DNA of 64,000 nt from Sulfotelmatobacter sp963788225 (GCA_963788225.1 CAWBGI010000001.1:558001-622000); one strand, 5' to 3'; positions 9,104-17,355 are shown, counted from the first letter of the stretch. The notes: a model not told the origin generated them from the letters alone. Translations and numbers: made by a program.

Positions 9104-9595
9104 ATGAAATGTCCATTTTGCGGATTTGCGAACGATAAAGTGGTGGACTCGCGGGAGAGCAAGGAGGCGGAATCGATCCGCCGGCGGCGCGAGTGCCTGA
9201 AGTGCGGCAAGCGCTTCACCACCTACGAGCGCATCGACGAAATCCCCTACATGGTGGTGAAGAAAGACGGACGACGGGAGAAGTTCGACCGCCAGAAAGT
9301 TCTGAACGGGCTGCTGCGGGCCTGCGAGAAGCGTCCAGTGCCGATCAGCAAACTGGAACAGATTGTGAACGAGGCGGAGTCGTTCGTCATCGAATCGCAG
9401 GAACGCGAACGCAAGACCAGCGAACTGGGCGAACTCATCATGAACCGCCTGCGGCGCTACGACAAAGTGGCATACGTGCGGTTCGCTTCGGTGTATCTGG
9501 ATTTCAAGGATGTGAAAGAGTTCATGAATGAGTTGAAGGATTTGGTGAAAGCGAAGGAAACAGTGGACGTTAAGGCTAAGAAAAGTGGGCAGTGA
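9104..9595 (+). CDS. nrdR: transcriptional repressor NrdR
   Basis: The protein has 163 residues. The N-terminal zinc ribbon is 'MKCPFCG' with a second 'CLKCGKRFTTYER', and the following ATP-cone domain runs to about residue 140. NrdR binds dATP/ATP through the cone and represses ribonucleotide reductase genes at NrdR boxes. I chose the ATG at 9104 because every NrdR begins 'MKCPFC'; the longer upstream frame is spurious. No nrd gene is adjacent. The C-terminal codons (Ser-Gly-Gln-stop) are part of a heptamer repeat array, so the tail sequence is set by the repeat. Confidence 0.96.
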   Translation: MKCPFCGFANDKVVDSRESKEAESIRRRRECLKCGKRFTTYERIDEIPYMVVKKDGRREKFDRQKVLNGLLRACEKRPVPISKLEQIVNEAESFVIESQERERKTSELGELIMNRLRRYDKVAYVRFASVYLDFKDVKEFMNELKDLVKAKETVDVKAKKSGQ

Positions 9596-9667
9596 TCAGT
9601 GGGCAGTGGCCAGTAAGAGAAATCCGATTTCAGGTTTTACTGGCCACTGAGCACTGGCCACTTGTCA
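9584..9667. repeat. inverted heptamer arrays, AGTGGCC unit
   Basis: The left arm (9584-9616) has four units of AGTGGGC/AGTGATC/AGTGGCC. The right arm (9637-9667) has the reverse complement GGCCACT in three or four units. Thirteen bases next to the loop pair exactly, and a loop of about 20 bases separates the arms. The left arm contains the nrdR stop codon. It could act as a terminator hairpin for nrdR. Confidence 0.85.
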
Positions 9668-9689
9668 GCAGCCGCTGAGAAGGCAGTGA

Positions 9690-10724
9690 ATGGCAACTCA
9701 TAAAGTAACGCTCATCCCCGGCGACGGCATCGGTCCTGAAGTCACCCAAGCCACGGTGCGCATTCTCGAAGCCACGGGCGTGAAGTTTGAATGGGAATCT
9801 TTTGAGGTGGGCTCCGATGCTTTCGAGAAGCATGGGGAATACATCCCGAAGGAGATGATCGAATCCATCGAGCGCACGCACGTCGGTTTGAAGGGACCGG
9901 TGACAACGCCCGTCGGCGGCGGGTTCTCCAGCATCAACGTCGCTTTGCGGCGGAAGTTTGAGTTGTACGCAAACTTCCGGCCCATCCGCAATCTGCCGCA
10001 TATTCCCACGCGTTATCCGGATGTGGATCTCATCATCGTGCGCGAGAATACCGAGAGCCTTTATTCCGGACTGGAGCACGAGGTCGTTCCCGGCGTGGTG
10101 GAAAGTTTAAAGATCATCACGGAGAAGGCCTCGACCCGCATTGCGAAATTTGCATTTGCCTACGCCCGCAAGAATCAACGCAAGAAGATTCACGCGGTCC
10201 ACAAAGCGAACATCATGAAGCTGTCGGATGGATTATTCCTGCGCTGCTGCCGCGCCGTGGCCAAGGAATATCCCGAGATCACCTATGGCGAGCACATCGT
10301 GGACAACACCTGCATGCAGTTGGTGATGAATCCTTATCAGTACGACATGCTGGTGATGGAAAATCTCTACGGCGATATTCTTTCGGATTTGTGCGCCGCG
10401 TTTGTGGGCGGGCTGGGGTTTGTGCCCAGCGCAAACCTGGGCGACAACTGCGCGATCTTCGAGGCCGTGCATGGCTCGGCCCCCGATATCGCGGGAAAGA
10501 ATCTGGCCAACCCCACGGCGCTGCTGCGGTCTTCGCTGCTGATGCTGCGGCATCTCGGCGAGTTCGAAGCGTCCACGCTGATTCGCAATGCGCTGGAGAA
10601 GGTATACCGTCATCCTGAGAAGCTGACGCGGGATATTGGCGGCCTGGCGGGCACGTCGGAATTTGCCGACGCGGTAATCGAAGAAATGGCAAGAGCGGTC
10701 GTGCAGCCGACTGCTGGAACGTAG
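9690..10724 (+). CDS. NAD-dependent isocitrate dehydrogenase
   Basis: The protein has 344 residues of the isocitrate/isopropylmalate dehydrogenase family. 'LIPGDGIGPEV' opens the fold. The substrate loop 'SSINVALRR' has the Ser/Asn/Arg pattern of isocitrate rather than isopropylmalate enzymes. 'NLYGDILSDL' holds metal ligands. The cofactor loop 'HGSAPDIAGKN' has Asp after Pro, which indicates NAD rather than NADP. It oxidises isocitrate to 2-oxoglutarate in the TCA cycle. A homoisocitrate or tartrate substrate is less likely. It starts 95 bases after nrdR, beyond the heptamer hairpin. Confidence 0.88.
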   Translation: MATHKVTLIPGDGIGPEVTQATVRILEATGVKFEWESFEVGSDAFEKHGEYIPKEMIESIERTHVGLKGPVTTPVGGGFSSINVALRRKFELYANFRPIRNLPHIPTRYPDVDLIIVRENTESLYSGLEHEVVPGVVESLKIITEKASTRIAKFAFAYARKNQRKKIHAVHKANIMKLSDGLFLRCCRAVAKEYPEITYGEHIVDNTCMQLVMNPYQYDMLVMENLYGDILSDLCAAFVGGLGFVPSANLGDNCAIFEAVHGSAPDIAGKNLANPTALLRSSLLMLRHLGEFEASTLIRNALEKVYRHPEKLTRDIGGLAGTSEFADAVIEEMARAVVQPTAGT

Positions 10725-10765
10725 ATCAAATCTGGCCGGCTTTCCGGCCATCGGCAGGGGGCAGT

Positions 10766-11194
10766 ATGAGAAGGACGTCTCTCGCAGTAGGAGGCTGTTG
10801 CTGGGGAATGTTTTTCTGCGTTTGGCTGGCGATTGCGGCGGACCAACCCCGCATCACCAAGGCAGTGCTCGGCACGGGAGTAACCGATACCTACGAAATT
10901 ATTAACGCCGCGAGCGAGTTCCCGCCCGATGTGCCTAAGATTTTTTGCGCGTGGAAGGCTGAAGGTGTGACGAACGAGAAGTTGCGTGGCGTCTGGATCG
11001 CCGAGGACGTGGGTAAGGTCGCGCCCCCCAATTACAAAATCGACGAAGCCACATTGAATGTGGCACGTGCCAGCGCGGGATCCTTTAGCTTGTCCAAACC
11101 TGACAACAATTTTCCCGTCGGCAAGTATCGTCTCGAAATCTATATCGGCGACGACCTTGCGAAGACGGTTCCGTTCGCCATTAAAGCAAAATAG
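10766..11194 (+). CDS. small secreted protein of unknown function
   Basis: The protein has 142 residues with a likely signal peptide (hydrophobic residues about 5-24, ending 'AIAADQP'). The mature part looks like a single beta-sandwich domain: 'KIFCAWKAEG' and a final 'VGKYRLEIYIGDDLAKTVPFAI' read in part. This pattern suggests a carbohydrate-binding or Ig-like fold, but I recognise no family. It lies 76 bases before the next secreted protein on the same strand. Confidence 0.65.
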   Translation: MRRTSLAVGGCCWGMFFCVWLAIAADQPRITKAVLGTGVTDTYEIINAASEFPPDVPKIFCAWKAEGVTNEKLRGVWIAEDVGKVAPPNYKIDEATLNVARASAGSFSLSKPDNNFPVGKYRLEIYIGDDLAKTVPFAIKAK

Positions 11195-11270
11195 TCACAA
11201 CGCGGCGCCTGGGAATTATTTTCATCACACGTTTGGGGCCTCACCAATCTCTGAGGCGGAAGGGGGCGTT

Positions 11271-11846
11271 ATGAAGCAGAAGTTAGCTGCAACCTTAATC
11301 GGCGGTATGGCGTTCATGTTTCTTTTCGCGGGCTTAGCAGCGGCGCAGGGTGGCGAACTGGTTGCCGCCGAGTTTGGCGCCGGCAATCGCCGCATTGACG
11401 TCACGCAACAGGTGCGATCTTTTATGCACGATGGCGTTCTGCGTTTCGATGTGACCGACCAGACCTTCGGTGCGGACCCCGCTCGCGGTCACGTCAAGGA
11501 ACTCTTCATCCGCATCAAGCACTGGGACGGCAACGTGGAGGAGTTTCGTTACTCGGAGTATGCGCACGTGAATCTGGTTCTCGATCCCGAGAGGGGATAT
11601 GAGTATCACGACCGTGACCTGCACATCATGCGCGCGTTTTATGGTGGCGCAGGGCATTTCGCCGATGTGACGGAACAATTGCGCGGCATGAAGCATGATG
11701 GCCGCGTATTTGTTGTGGTTGATAATCGCAGTATGGGCGGCGACCCTGATCCGCAGGTGAGTAAGGTGCTGCGGGTGCTGTACTGGCATGACGGGCAGCG
11801 CCAGCACGTTGTGGTTCCGGAACATGGTGAACTGCGTTTGCCGTAG
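11271..11846 (+). CDS. secreted protein with two tandem repeats of one domain
   Basis: The protein has 191 residues. The signal peptide ends near 'AGLAAAQGG'. The mature part is two copies of one unit: 'AEFGAGNRRIDVTQQVRSF..GVLRFDV' and 'AFYGGAGHFADVTEQLRGM..GRVFVVV'. Each ends in a 'KELFIRIKHWDG' or 'KVLRVLYWHDG' strand pair. The pattern 'YGA...DVT..L' resembles DUF3395-like sequences, but I cannot confirm it. It is likely periplasmic or surface located. The purine-rich run 'GGAAGGGGG' before the ATG serves as ribosome site. Confidence 0.75.
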   Translation: MKQKLAATLIGGMAFMFLFAGLAAAQGGELVAAEFGAGNRRIDVTQQVRSFMHDGVLRFDVTDQTFGADPARGHVKELFIRIKHWDGNVEEFRYSEYAHVNLVLDPERGYEYHDRDLHIMRAFYGGAGHFADVTEQLRGMKHDGRVFVVVDNRSMGGDPDPQVSKVLRVLYWHDGQRQHVVVPEHGELRLP

Positions 11847-11851
11847 AAGGC

Positions 11852-11997
11852 GGGCTTCGGGCGTCGGCTATCGGGCTTCGGCAAAACGACCTGATGCCGG
11901 CTTCCCTCATGGAAGAGTTTTGGGCAGTTGCGCGGTTTTCAAACAGCGCCACCCCGAGTTTTGCCGAAGCCCGAAGCCCGAAAGCCGAAGCCCGGCG
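11852..11997. repeat. inverted heptamer arrays, GGGCTTC unit
   Basis: The left arm (11852-11886) has five heptamers beginning GGGCTTC and ending GGCAAAA. The right arm (11959-11993) begins TTTTGCC and continues with GAAGCCC units. The arms are near-perfect reverse complements separated by about 70 bases. The right arm abuts the IS256 target duplication. Confidence 0.88.
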
Positions 11998-11999
11998 TT
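11992..11999. repeat. 8-bp target-site duplication of the IS256 element, left copy
   Basis: CCGGCGTT here is repeated exactly at 13287-13294, flanking the element on both sides. IS256-family transposition usually makes 8-9 bp duplications. Confidence 0.85.
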
Positions 12000-13286
12000 G
12001 GTGACGTAACTTTGATTGTGTAAAAAGCGAGAGGGTGTAAGTTGGCTTTGGCCTAGCAAGCTAAAGCCTTTCCGAAAGGAGACCTACACCCATGGCGAAG
12101 ATAATCCCAATCACGGAGCATTACCAACATTTTCTGGCGGAGATGAAAGAGAGTTTCTGGGGCGATGTGTACGGCGAGACGAAACGGCTGTGGAAAGAGC
12201 GTTTGGAGGCGGATTCGCGGCGGGAGCGGGACCGGTATGCGGTGCGCGAAGTGTATCAGCGGCGGAGCAGCCGGCGGCAGCCCTATCGCAATGGCTACTA
12301 CGAACGGGATTTCGTGACTCGGTTGGGGACGATCCGGCTGCGGGTGGCGCGCACCCGCGGGAAGAGTTTTCTGCCGCGTGGGCTAGAACCTTTTCAGCGG
12401 CGCGCCGAAGATGTGTCGATGCTGATTCGGGAGGCGTTTCTGCGCGGCCTCTCGACGCGGCAAGTGGGGCGGGTGGTGGCCACGGTGAGCGAAGAAGTGG
12501 TGAGCCCGCAGACGGTGTCGAAGCTGACGCGGGATCTGGACGAGGTGGTGCGCCAGTTTCACCAGGCGCGGTTAGAAGACAACTACGCGTATCTGTTTTT
12601 GGACGGAGTGAGCTTGCGGGTGCGGCGTCCGGCGGGGCGCAAGCGGGTGCAGATGCTGGTGGCCTACGGAGTGCGGCGCGACGGCACGCGCCATCTGCTG
12701 GCGTTCTTGCGGAGTCAGGGCGAAAGCCAGGCGGACTGGGAAGGGCTGCTGCAGGATATGTATCGGCGCGGACTGGAGGGCAAGGCGCTGGGTCTGATCG
12801 TCACCGACGGCTGCGCCGGCCTGGCGGCGGCGATTCGCACGGTGTATCCGCGCGTGCGGCATCAGCGTTGCTGGGCGCACAAGATGCGCAACATTTTGGA
12901 GAAAGTGAAGAAGGCCGATTTCGACGCGGTGAAGCAGGACGCACAAGCCATCTACCAAGCCGAAAGCCGCGCCCATGCCGAGGCCGCTTTTCGCGCCTTC
13001 CGCGCCCGCTGGCGGGGAAACTACGGTCCCATGGTGCGCCAACTGGAGCGCGATCTGCCGGAGCTGCTTTCGGTGTTCGCTTTCCCCGCGCACCTGCGTA
13101 AGAAGCTGCGCACCACTAACGTGATTGAACGCTGCTTCGTGGAAGTGCGCCGCCGCACCCGGCCCATGGTTTGTTTTGTGAATGTAGCTAGTGTCAACCG
13201 CATCCTCTACTCCATCTTCCAGAGATTCAACCTGGAATGGAAAACCCGCACCCTCAACCTATTTACACAGGCAGCTTGACATCACC
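12000..13286 (+). mobile_element. complete IS256-family insertion sequence
   Basis: The element is 1287 bp. Its ends are imperfect inverted repeats: the first 25 bases and the reverse complement of the last 25 match at 18 positions, both starting GGTGA and both ending TGTGTAAA. The TGTGTAAA block is typical of IS256-family termini. An exact 8-bp duplication flanks it, and it carries one intact transposase gene. The perfect duplication and open frame suggest a fairly recent insertion. Confidence 0.92.
12092..13279 (+). CDS. IS256-family (mutator type) transposase
   Basis: The protein has 395 residues, the normal length for the family. Candidate DDE residues are D171 ('LFLDGVS'), D239 ('VTDGCAG') and E346 ('TNVIERCF'). 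'CWAHK' at 260-264 fits the C-x2-H of the family. It cuts and joins the element ends. AGGAG precedes the ATG by about 10 bases. The stop codon lies inside the right terminal repeat. There is no frameshift or internal stop, so it is probably functional. Confidence 0.97.
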   Translation: MAKIIPITEHYQHFLAEMKESFWGDVYGETKRLWKERLEADSRRERDRYAVREVYQRRSSRRQPYRNGYYERDFVTRLGTIRLRVARTRGKSFLPRGLEPFQRRAEDVSMLIREAFLRGLSTRQVGRVVATVSEEVVSPQTVSKLTRDLDEVVRQFHQARLEDNYAYLFLDGVSLRVRRPAGRKRVQMLVAYGVRRDGTRHLLAFLRSQGESQADWEGLLQDMYRRGLEGKALGLIVTDGCAGLAAAIRTVYPRVRHQRCWAHKMRNILEKVKKADFDAVKQDAQAIYQAESRAHAEAAFRAFRARWRGNYGPMVRQLERDLPELLSVFAFPAHLRKKLRTTNVIERCFVEVRRRTRPMVCFVNVASVNRILYSIFQRFNLEWKTRTLNLFTQAA

Positions 13287-13294
13287 CCGGCGTT
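13287..13294. repeat. 8-bp target-site duplication, right copy
   Basis: CCGGCGTT matches the left copy exactly. It lies 61 bases before the hemH start. Confidence 0.85.
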
Positions 13295-13355
13295 TCGCCC
13301 ATTGACTCTCGCCGGAGATGAGTGTAAATTCGCGGGTTCTGGGGAATCTGAGGGG

Positions 13356-14399
13356 ATGGCGAAGACAACGCGCCGTGTGGGGGTAGTTCTGTTTCAGCTG
13401 GGCGGGCCTGACACGCTGGCTGCGATCGAACCTTTCCTTTATAACCTCTTTTGCGATCCCGATATTATTGACTTTCCCTTTGCCCGCATCGGGCGCAAGC
13501 CTCTGGCTAAACTGATTTCCACGACACGCGCACGTAAGGTGCAGCATCACTACGCGACCATTGGCGGAGGTTCGCCGATCCGGCGGTTTACCGAGCAACA
13601 GGCGAGCGCGCTGGAAGCGGAACTGACAAGCCGGGGAGTGGATGCTCGCTGTTTCGTGGCCATGCGCTACTGGCATCCTTTCACCAGCGAAGCCATTGCA
13701 GAGCTGCAAGCGGCGCAGTGCGACGAGGTTGTCCTATTGCCGTTGTATCCGCAATATTCCTCCACCACAACGGGATCGAGTTTGAACGAGTGGAAGCGTC
13801 TTTTCCGCGGCGCTGTTCCGGTACACAACGTGGGAGCGTTTTATCGGCATCCGATGTATTTAGATGCGGTGATTGAAAAGATTGACGAAGCTCTAGGGCG
13901 ATTCCCCGATGCAGCGCGGGCAGAGATTGTTTTCAGCGCGCACAGCGTTCCCATGTCGGTGATTGCGAAGGGCGACCCTTACCAGCGGCAGATCGAGGAA
14001 GTGGTGCGTTTGCTGATGGAGCGCGGCAGATGGCGCAACCGTCACCGCCTCTGCTATCAGAGCAAGGTGGGCGCGAGCAAATGGCTGCAGCCTTCCCTGC
14101 ACCGGACTTTGCGTGATCTGGCCGACGAGAAGATAGGGGAAGTCTGTATTGTGCCGGTGGCATTTGTTTCCGATCACGTGGAAACCTTGGGCGAGATCGA
14201 TCACGAAATGCGCGAAGAAGCACAGCGGCTGGGCTTTACGCAGTTCGAGATGAGCGCTGGCTTGAACGATTCTCCACAGTTTATCGCGGCGTTGGGAGAG
14301 CTGGTGCTGGATGCGCTGGCGGAAACGGTTGAGGCCAGCATTCCGGTTCACAAAATGGAAAGAGAGATTGCGGCACAGGCAATAATGGCAGCCGATTAG
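13356..14399 (+). CDS. hemH: ferrochelatase
   Basis: The protein has 347 residues. It opens with 'VGVVLFQLGGPDT', the standard ferrochelatase start, and continues with 'PLYPQYSSTTTGS', the His-bearing 'FSAHSVPMSVI' (His as likely catalytic metal ligand) and 'VPVAFVSDHVETLGEIDHE' with the conserved acidic residues. It inserts ferrous iron into protoporphyrin (or coproporphyrin) to make heme, fitting the cytochrome genes downstream. I chose the ATG at 13356 for its upstream GAGGGG; the longer frame runs into the IS element. The IS has replaced whatever lay more than about 60 bases upstream, so native control may be altered. Confidence 0.95.
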   Translation: MAKTTRRVGVVLFQLGGPDTLAAIEPFLYNLFCDPDIIDFPFARIGRKPLAKLISTTRARKVQHHYATIGGGSPIRRFTEQQASALEAELTSRGVDARCFVAMRYWHPFTSEAIAELQAAQCDEVVLLPLYPQYSSTTTGSSLNEWKRLFRGAVPVHNVGAFYRHPMYLDAVIEKIDEALGRFPDAARAEIVFSAHSVPMSVIAKGDPYQRQIEEVVRLLMERGRWRNRHRLCYQSKVGASKWLQPSLHRTLRDLADEKIGEVCIVPVAFVSDHVETLGEIDHEMREEAQRLGFTQFEMSAGLNDSPQFIAALGELVLDALAETVEASIPVHKMEREIAAQAIMAAD

Positions 14400-14431
14400 T
14401 TTTTGATGAAGATTTGTCGAAGGTGTAACTC

Positions 14432-14495
14432 GGGTCTTGGATGTTAGGTCTTAGGCAAGGCCCGAACGCCCAACACCTGAGACCTAAGACCCAAG
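14432..14495. repeat. inverted heptamer arrays, GGTCTTA unit, upstream of the Rieske gene
   Basis: The left arm (14432-14459) holds GGTCTTG/GATGTTA/GGTCTTA-type units. The right arm (14471-14495) reads CACCTGA, GACCTAA, GACCCAA, the reverse complement. The loop is about 11 bases. It lies between hemH and the Rieske gene, just before the AGGAGG of the latter. Confidence 0.8.
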
Positions 14496-14517
14496 GGCGG
14501 AAACAGGAGGAAGAATC

Positions 14518-15177
14518 ATGGCGGAGCCGGAGGGCGTGAAGGCCACCCCGAATCCTGAGGCGGCAAAGCCCGCAGCCGCGGGCGCGGTGGGTGCCACAAA
14601 AGTGGATGCCACAAAGTATGTGGGCACGCCGGCCGTGGGGACCTCGAAGGCGGCCGCGGCCGGGGGACTTTCTTCGACCGGTCCGGCTAACACCGATATC
14701 GACCGCCGGCGGCGACGGCTGGTGTGGGTCGCAGTGACGGCATTTCTAACTGCATGGTTCCTCGCTTTCTTCCGGTTCTTTCTTCCCCGGACCCTGTTCG
14801 AACCCAATACCGTTTTCAAGATTGGCTATCCCTCGGAGTTCACGCTGGGGGTCGACACGAAGTTTCAGCAGAAATACCGCATCTGGGTCGACCGCACGCC
14901 CGACCGGTTGTTTGTGATTTACGCGCGCTGCACGCATCTGGGCTGTACTCCGGACTGGAAGCCCGCGGAGAACAAATTCAAGTGTCCGTGCCATGGCAGC
15001 GGTTACGACAGCGAAGGGATCAACTTCGAAGGGCCTGCGCCGCGTCCCATGGACCGCGCCAAGGTGGAACTGGCGCCCGACGGGCAGATCATCGTCGATA
15101 CTTCGCGCCTCTATCAGTGGCCGAAGGGACAGCCTTCGCACTTCAACGATCCCGGAGCATTTTTGACCGGAGTGTGA
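14518..15177 (+). CDS. Rieske iron-sulfur protein of a bc-type complex
   Basis: The protein has 219 residues. The first 60 are Ala/Gly/Lys-rich and probably disordered. One membrane anchor follows (about 70-88). The Rieske cluster ligands are visible: C138 and H140 in 'CTHLGC' and C156 and H159 in 'CPCHGSGY', with C143 and C158 as the conserved disulfide pair. It takes electrons from quinol at the bc complex and passes them to a cytochrome c. AGGAGG (14505-14510) sets the start. It leads the operon with two cytochrome b parts and the octaheme cytochrome. Confidence 0.95.
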   Translation: MAEPEGVKATPNPEAAKPAAAGAVGATKVDATKYVGTPAVGTSKAAAAGGLSSTGPANTDIDRRRRRLVWVAVTAFLTAWFLAFFRFFLPRTLFEPNTVFKIGYPSEFTLGVDTKFQQKYRIWVDRTPDRLFVIYARCTHLGCTPDWKPAENKFKCPCHGSGYDSEGINFEGPAPRPMDRAKVELAPDGQIIVDTSRLYQWPKGQPSHFNDPGAFLTGV

Positions 15178-15192
15178 TTTTTACGAACGTAG

Positions 15193-15267
15193 GGTGTCAG
15201 GTCTTAGGTGTTAGGTCTTAGGCAAGACTCGAAGACCCAACACCTGAGACCTGAGACCTAAGACCTT
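15193..15267. repeat. inverted heptamer arrays, GGTSTTA unit, Rieske/cytochrome b junction
   Basis: The left arm has exact 7-base steps: GGTGTCA, GGTCTTA, GGTGTTA, GGTCTTA, GGCAAGA (15193-15227). The right arm has CAACACC, TGAGACC, TGAGACC, TAAGACC (15238-15265). The unit family is the same as at 14432. This is the longest hairpin in the operon. Confidence 0.9.
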
Positions 15268-15284
15268 CTTCAAACAGGACTCAT

Positions 15285-16211
15285 ATGGCTGACGAAACGA
15301 ACGGCAAGAACGGCAAGGTTGGATTAGTCAACCGCGTCAAAGACGACATTCAGGCGATGAAGGTCAACATTCCCACCAAAGCGAAGGAACAGATCGAGGG
15401 CCTGAAGGATCCGACCAAGACCCAGGTCTATACCTCGATCTTCCGCCACAAGCACGACGATACGCCGCGCAACCGCGCGCTGGGCGTGCTTTCGAATGTG
15501 TTTCTGCATTTGCATCCGGCGAAGATCAATCGCGATGCGGTGCGTTACAGCTACACCTGGGGCATGGGCGGGATCACGTTTTTTCTGTTCATCATCCTCA
15601 CCTACACCGGCGTGCTGCTGATGTTCTATTACCACCCGACCAAGGTGCAGGCATTTCGCGATGTGCTCTATCTCGAGCACGACGTGCCGTTCGGAAAAAT
15701 TCTGCGCAACATGCACCGCTGGGCTGCTCACCTGATGGTGATCGGCGTGTGGCTGCACATGTTCCGCGTATTTCTCACCGGCTCGTATAAAAAGCCGCGC
15801 GAGTTTAATTGGAACATCGGCGTGCTGTTGCTGGTGTTTACTTTGTTGCTTTCGTTCACGGGATACCTGCTGCCCGACGATCAACTGGGATTCTGGGCCG
15901 TCACTGTGGGCACGAACATGGCGAGGGCGACTCCGCTGCTCGGGCACGAAGGTCCGTTCGGCTCGATGCTGGGCATGACCCCGTATAACGACGTGCGCTT
16001 CGGACTCCTGGGTGGATCGATCGTCAACGCGAACGCTCTGTTGCGTTCCTACATCTGGCATTGCATCGGAATTCCGATTGTGGCTTCGATCCTGATGATC
16101 GTGCATTTCTGGCGCGTGAGAAAAGACGGCGGAATCTCAGGTCCGGCGCCGGTGATGCTCGAAGCTGAGGCGGATAAGCCGCGACGAGGGCCGAAGGCGG
16201 CAGGAGAGTGA
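15285..16211 (+). CDS. cytochrome b, N-terminal (b6-like) subunit
   Basis: The protein has 308 residues. An N-terminal cytoplasmic extension of about 85 residues precedes four membrane helices. The heme-ligand His pairs are visible in 'MHRWAAHLMVIGVWLHMFR' (read in part) and in the later 'LLRSYIWHCIGIPIVASIL' helix. 'GYLLPDDQLGFWAVTV' is the Q-site loop typical of menaquinol-oxidising b6-type proteins. It holds hemes b and forms the quinol oxidation site with the next gene's product. Confidence 0.93.
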   Translation: MADETNGKNGKVGLVNRVKDDIQAMKVNIPTKAKEQIEGLKDPTKTQVYTSIFRHKHDDTPRNRALGVLSNVFLHLHPAKINRDAVRYSYTWGMGGITFFLFIILTYTGVLLMFYYHPTKVQAFRDVLYLEHDVPFGKILRNMHRWAAHLMVIGVWLHMFRVFLTGSYKKPREFNWNIGVLLLVFTLLLSFTGYLLPDDQLGFWAVTVGTNMARATPLLGHEGPFGSMLGMTPYNDVRFGLLGGSIVNANALLRSYIWHCIGIPIVASILMIVHFWRVRKDGGISGPAPVMLEAEADKPRRGPKAAGE

Positions 16212-16215
16212 GTAA

Positions 16216-16285
16216 CGAAGTCAGAATGAAGAAGTAAGAATGACGAAGTAAAACGAACACACTTCTGATTTCTGACTTCTGCATT
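16216..16285. repeat. inverted heptamer arrays, CAGAAGT unit, cytochrome b/subunit IV junction
   Basis: The left arm alternates AAGTMAG and AATGAMG in 7-base steps (16218-16252). The right arm is ACTTCTG, ATTTCTG, ACTTCTG (16261-16281). It starts 5 bases after the cytochrome b stop. The loop is about 8 bases. Confidence 0.8.
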
Positions 16286-16318
16286 ATCGAATTTAGCTAC
16301 GGCATTCGAGAAGAACTT

Positions 16319-17248
16319 ATGGACTGGCGACAACTTTGGGAAATTTGCTCGGCTCCGGATAACGTGCCGATCGTGGGCTTGATCCCGCTCTTGTGCTTCT
16401 ACATTTATCTGGCGTGGAAGCAGGCTCATGCCAACGATCAGTTGATCGCCCAACTCGAAGGTGACGCCGCGCTCGCCAAGACGCATCACCGCAAGACCTG
16501 GCCTTTCAAGCCGGGCTGGCAGAAGGAGGTTCACGTCTGGCCGTTCCTGCTGCGCATTGAATTTCTCGCGGCCATTATCGTGACGATAATTTTGATGGTC
16601 TGGTCGATCACGCTGAACGCGCCGCTCGAAGAGCCGGCCAATCCCAACCTGACGATGAATCCCGCGAAAGCTCCGTGGTATTTCCTCGGGCTGCAGGAGA
16701 TGCTCGTCTATTTCGACCCGTGGATCGCCGGCGTAGTAATGCCTACAATGATCATCATCGGCTTGATGGTCATTCCATATATCGATACCAATCCGCTGGG
16801 CAGTGGTTATTACACGTGGAAGCAGCGCAAGTTTTCCATTGGCACTTTCTTGTTTGGGTTCATCATTCTGTGGGTCGCGATGATCCTTATTGGAACGTTC
16901 ATAAGAGGGCCCGGCTGGCAGTGGTTCTGGCCGGGGCAAACGTGGGATCACAACCGTTTGATCTATGAGGTAAACCGCGATCTGCCGGATATTTTCGGCA
17001 TTACATCGAACCTGGGCAAAGGTATTTTCGGTGCGATTGTGGTCGGCGGCTATTACCTGCTGGGAGGATTTCTCGTGTACTCGCTGTTCCGGCGGTACAT
17101 GGGAAAAGATTTCAAGCGCATGAGCCTGCTGCAATTTGGACTCACGCAATTCCTTTTGCTGACCATGGTGGCGCTGCCTTTGAAGATGGGGCTGCGGCTG
17201 TTGTGGCACATCAAGTATGTGTGGATTACGCCCTGGTTCAATATCTAG
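16319..17248 (+). CDS. cytochrome b C-terminal (subunit IV-like) protein
   Basis: The protein has 309 residues with about six to seven hydrophobic segments. 'NPAKAPWYFLGLQEMLVYFDPW' (read in part) is the Qo-site region that replaces the PEWY motif of classical cytochrome b; this variant is known from menaquinol-type complexes. It completes the quinol oxidation pocket with the preceding b6-like subunit. It has extra C-terminal helices compared with chloroplast subunit IV, which may contact the large cytochrome c that follows. Confidence 0.92.
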   Translation: MDWRQLWEICSAPDNVPIVGLIPLLCFYIYLAWKQAHANDQLIAQLEGDAALAKTHHRKTWPFKPGWQKEVHVWPFLLRIEFLAAIIVTIILMVWSITLNAPLEEPANPNLTMNPAKAPWYFLGLQEMLVYFDPWIAGVVMPTMIIIGLMVIPYIDTNPLGSGYYTWKQRKFSIGTFLFGFIILWVAMILIGTFIRGPGWQWFWPGQTWDHNRLIYEVNRDLPDIFGITSNLGKGIFGAIVVGGYYLLGGFLVYSLFRRYMGKDFKRMSLLQFGLTQFLLLTMVALPLKMGLRLLWHIKYVWITPWFNI

Positions 17249-17253
17249 GAACC

Positions 17254-17355
17254 GTCGTTGGTCGTTGGCCGTTCGTCGTTGGCCAATGCCCGTGCCGCCG
17301 GCACCAAAGATGAATCGCGAACGACCAACGACCAACGACTAACGACCAACGACTG
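17254..17355. repeat. inverted heptamer arrays, GTCGTTG unit, subunit IV/cytochrome c junction
   Basis: The left arm has GTCGTTG, GTCGTTG, GCCGTTC, GTCGTTG (17254-17281). The right arm has CGAACGA, CCAACGA, CCAACGA, CTAACGA, CCAACGA (17318-17352). The loop is about 36 bases. It ends just before the GGAGGA of the cytochrome c gene. Confidence 0.9.

Noticed and set aside
16049..17335. A 428-codon open frame antisense to the cytochrome b parts
   Set aside because: It lies opposite two well-supported membrane proteins, is rich in Arg, His and Gln, and has no start signal or domain.
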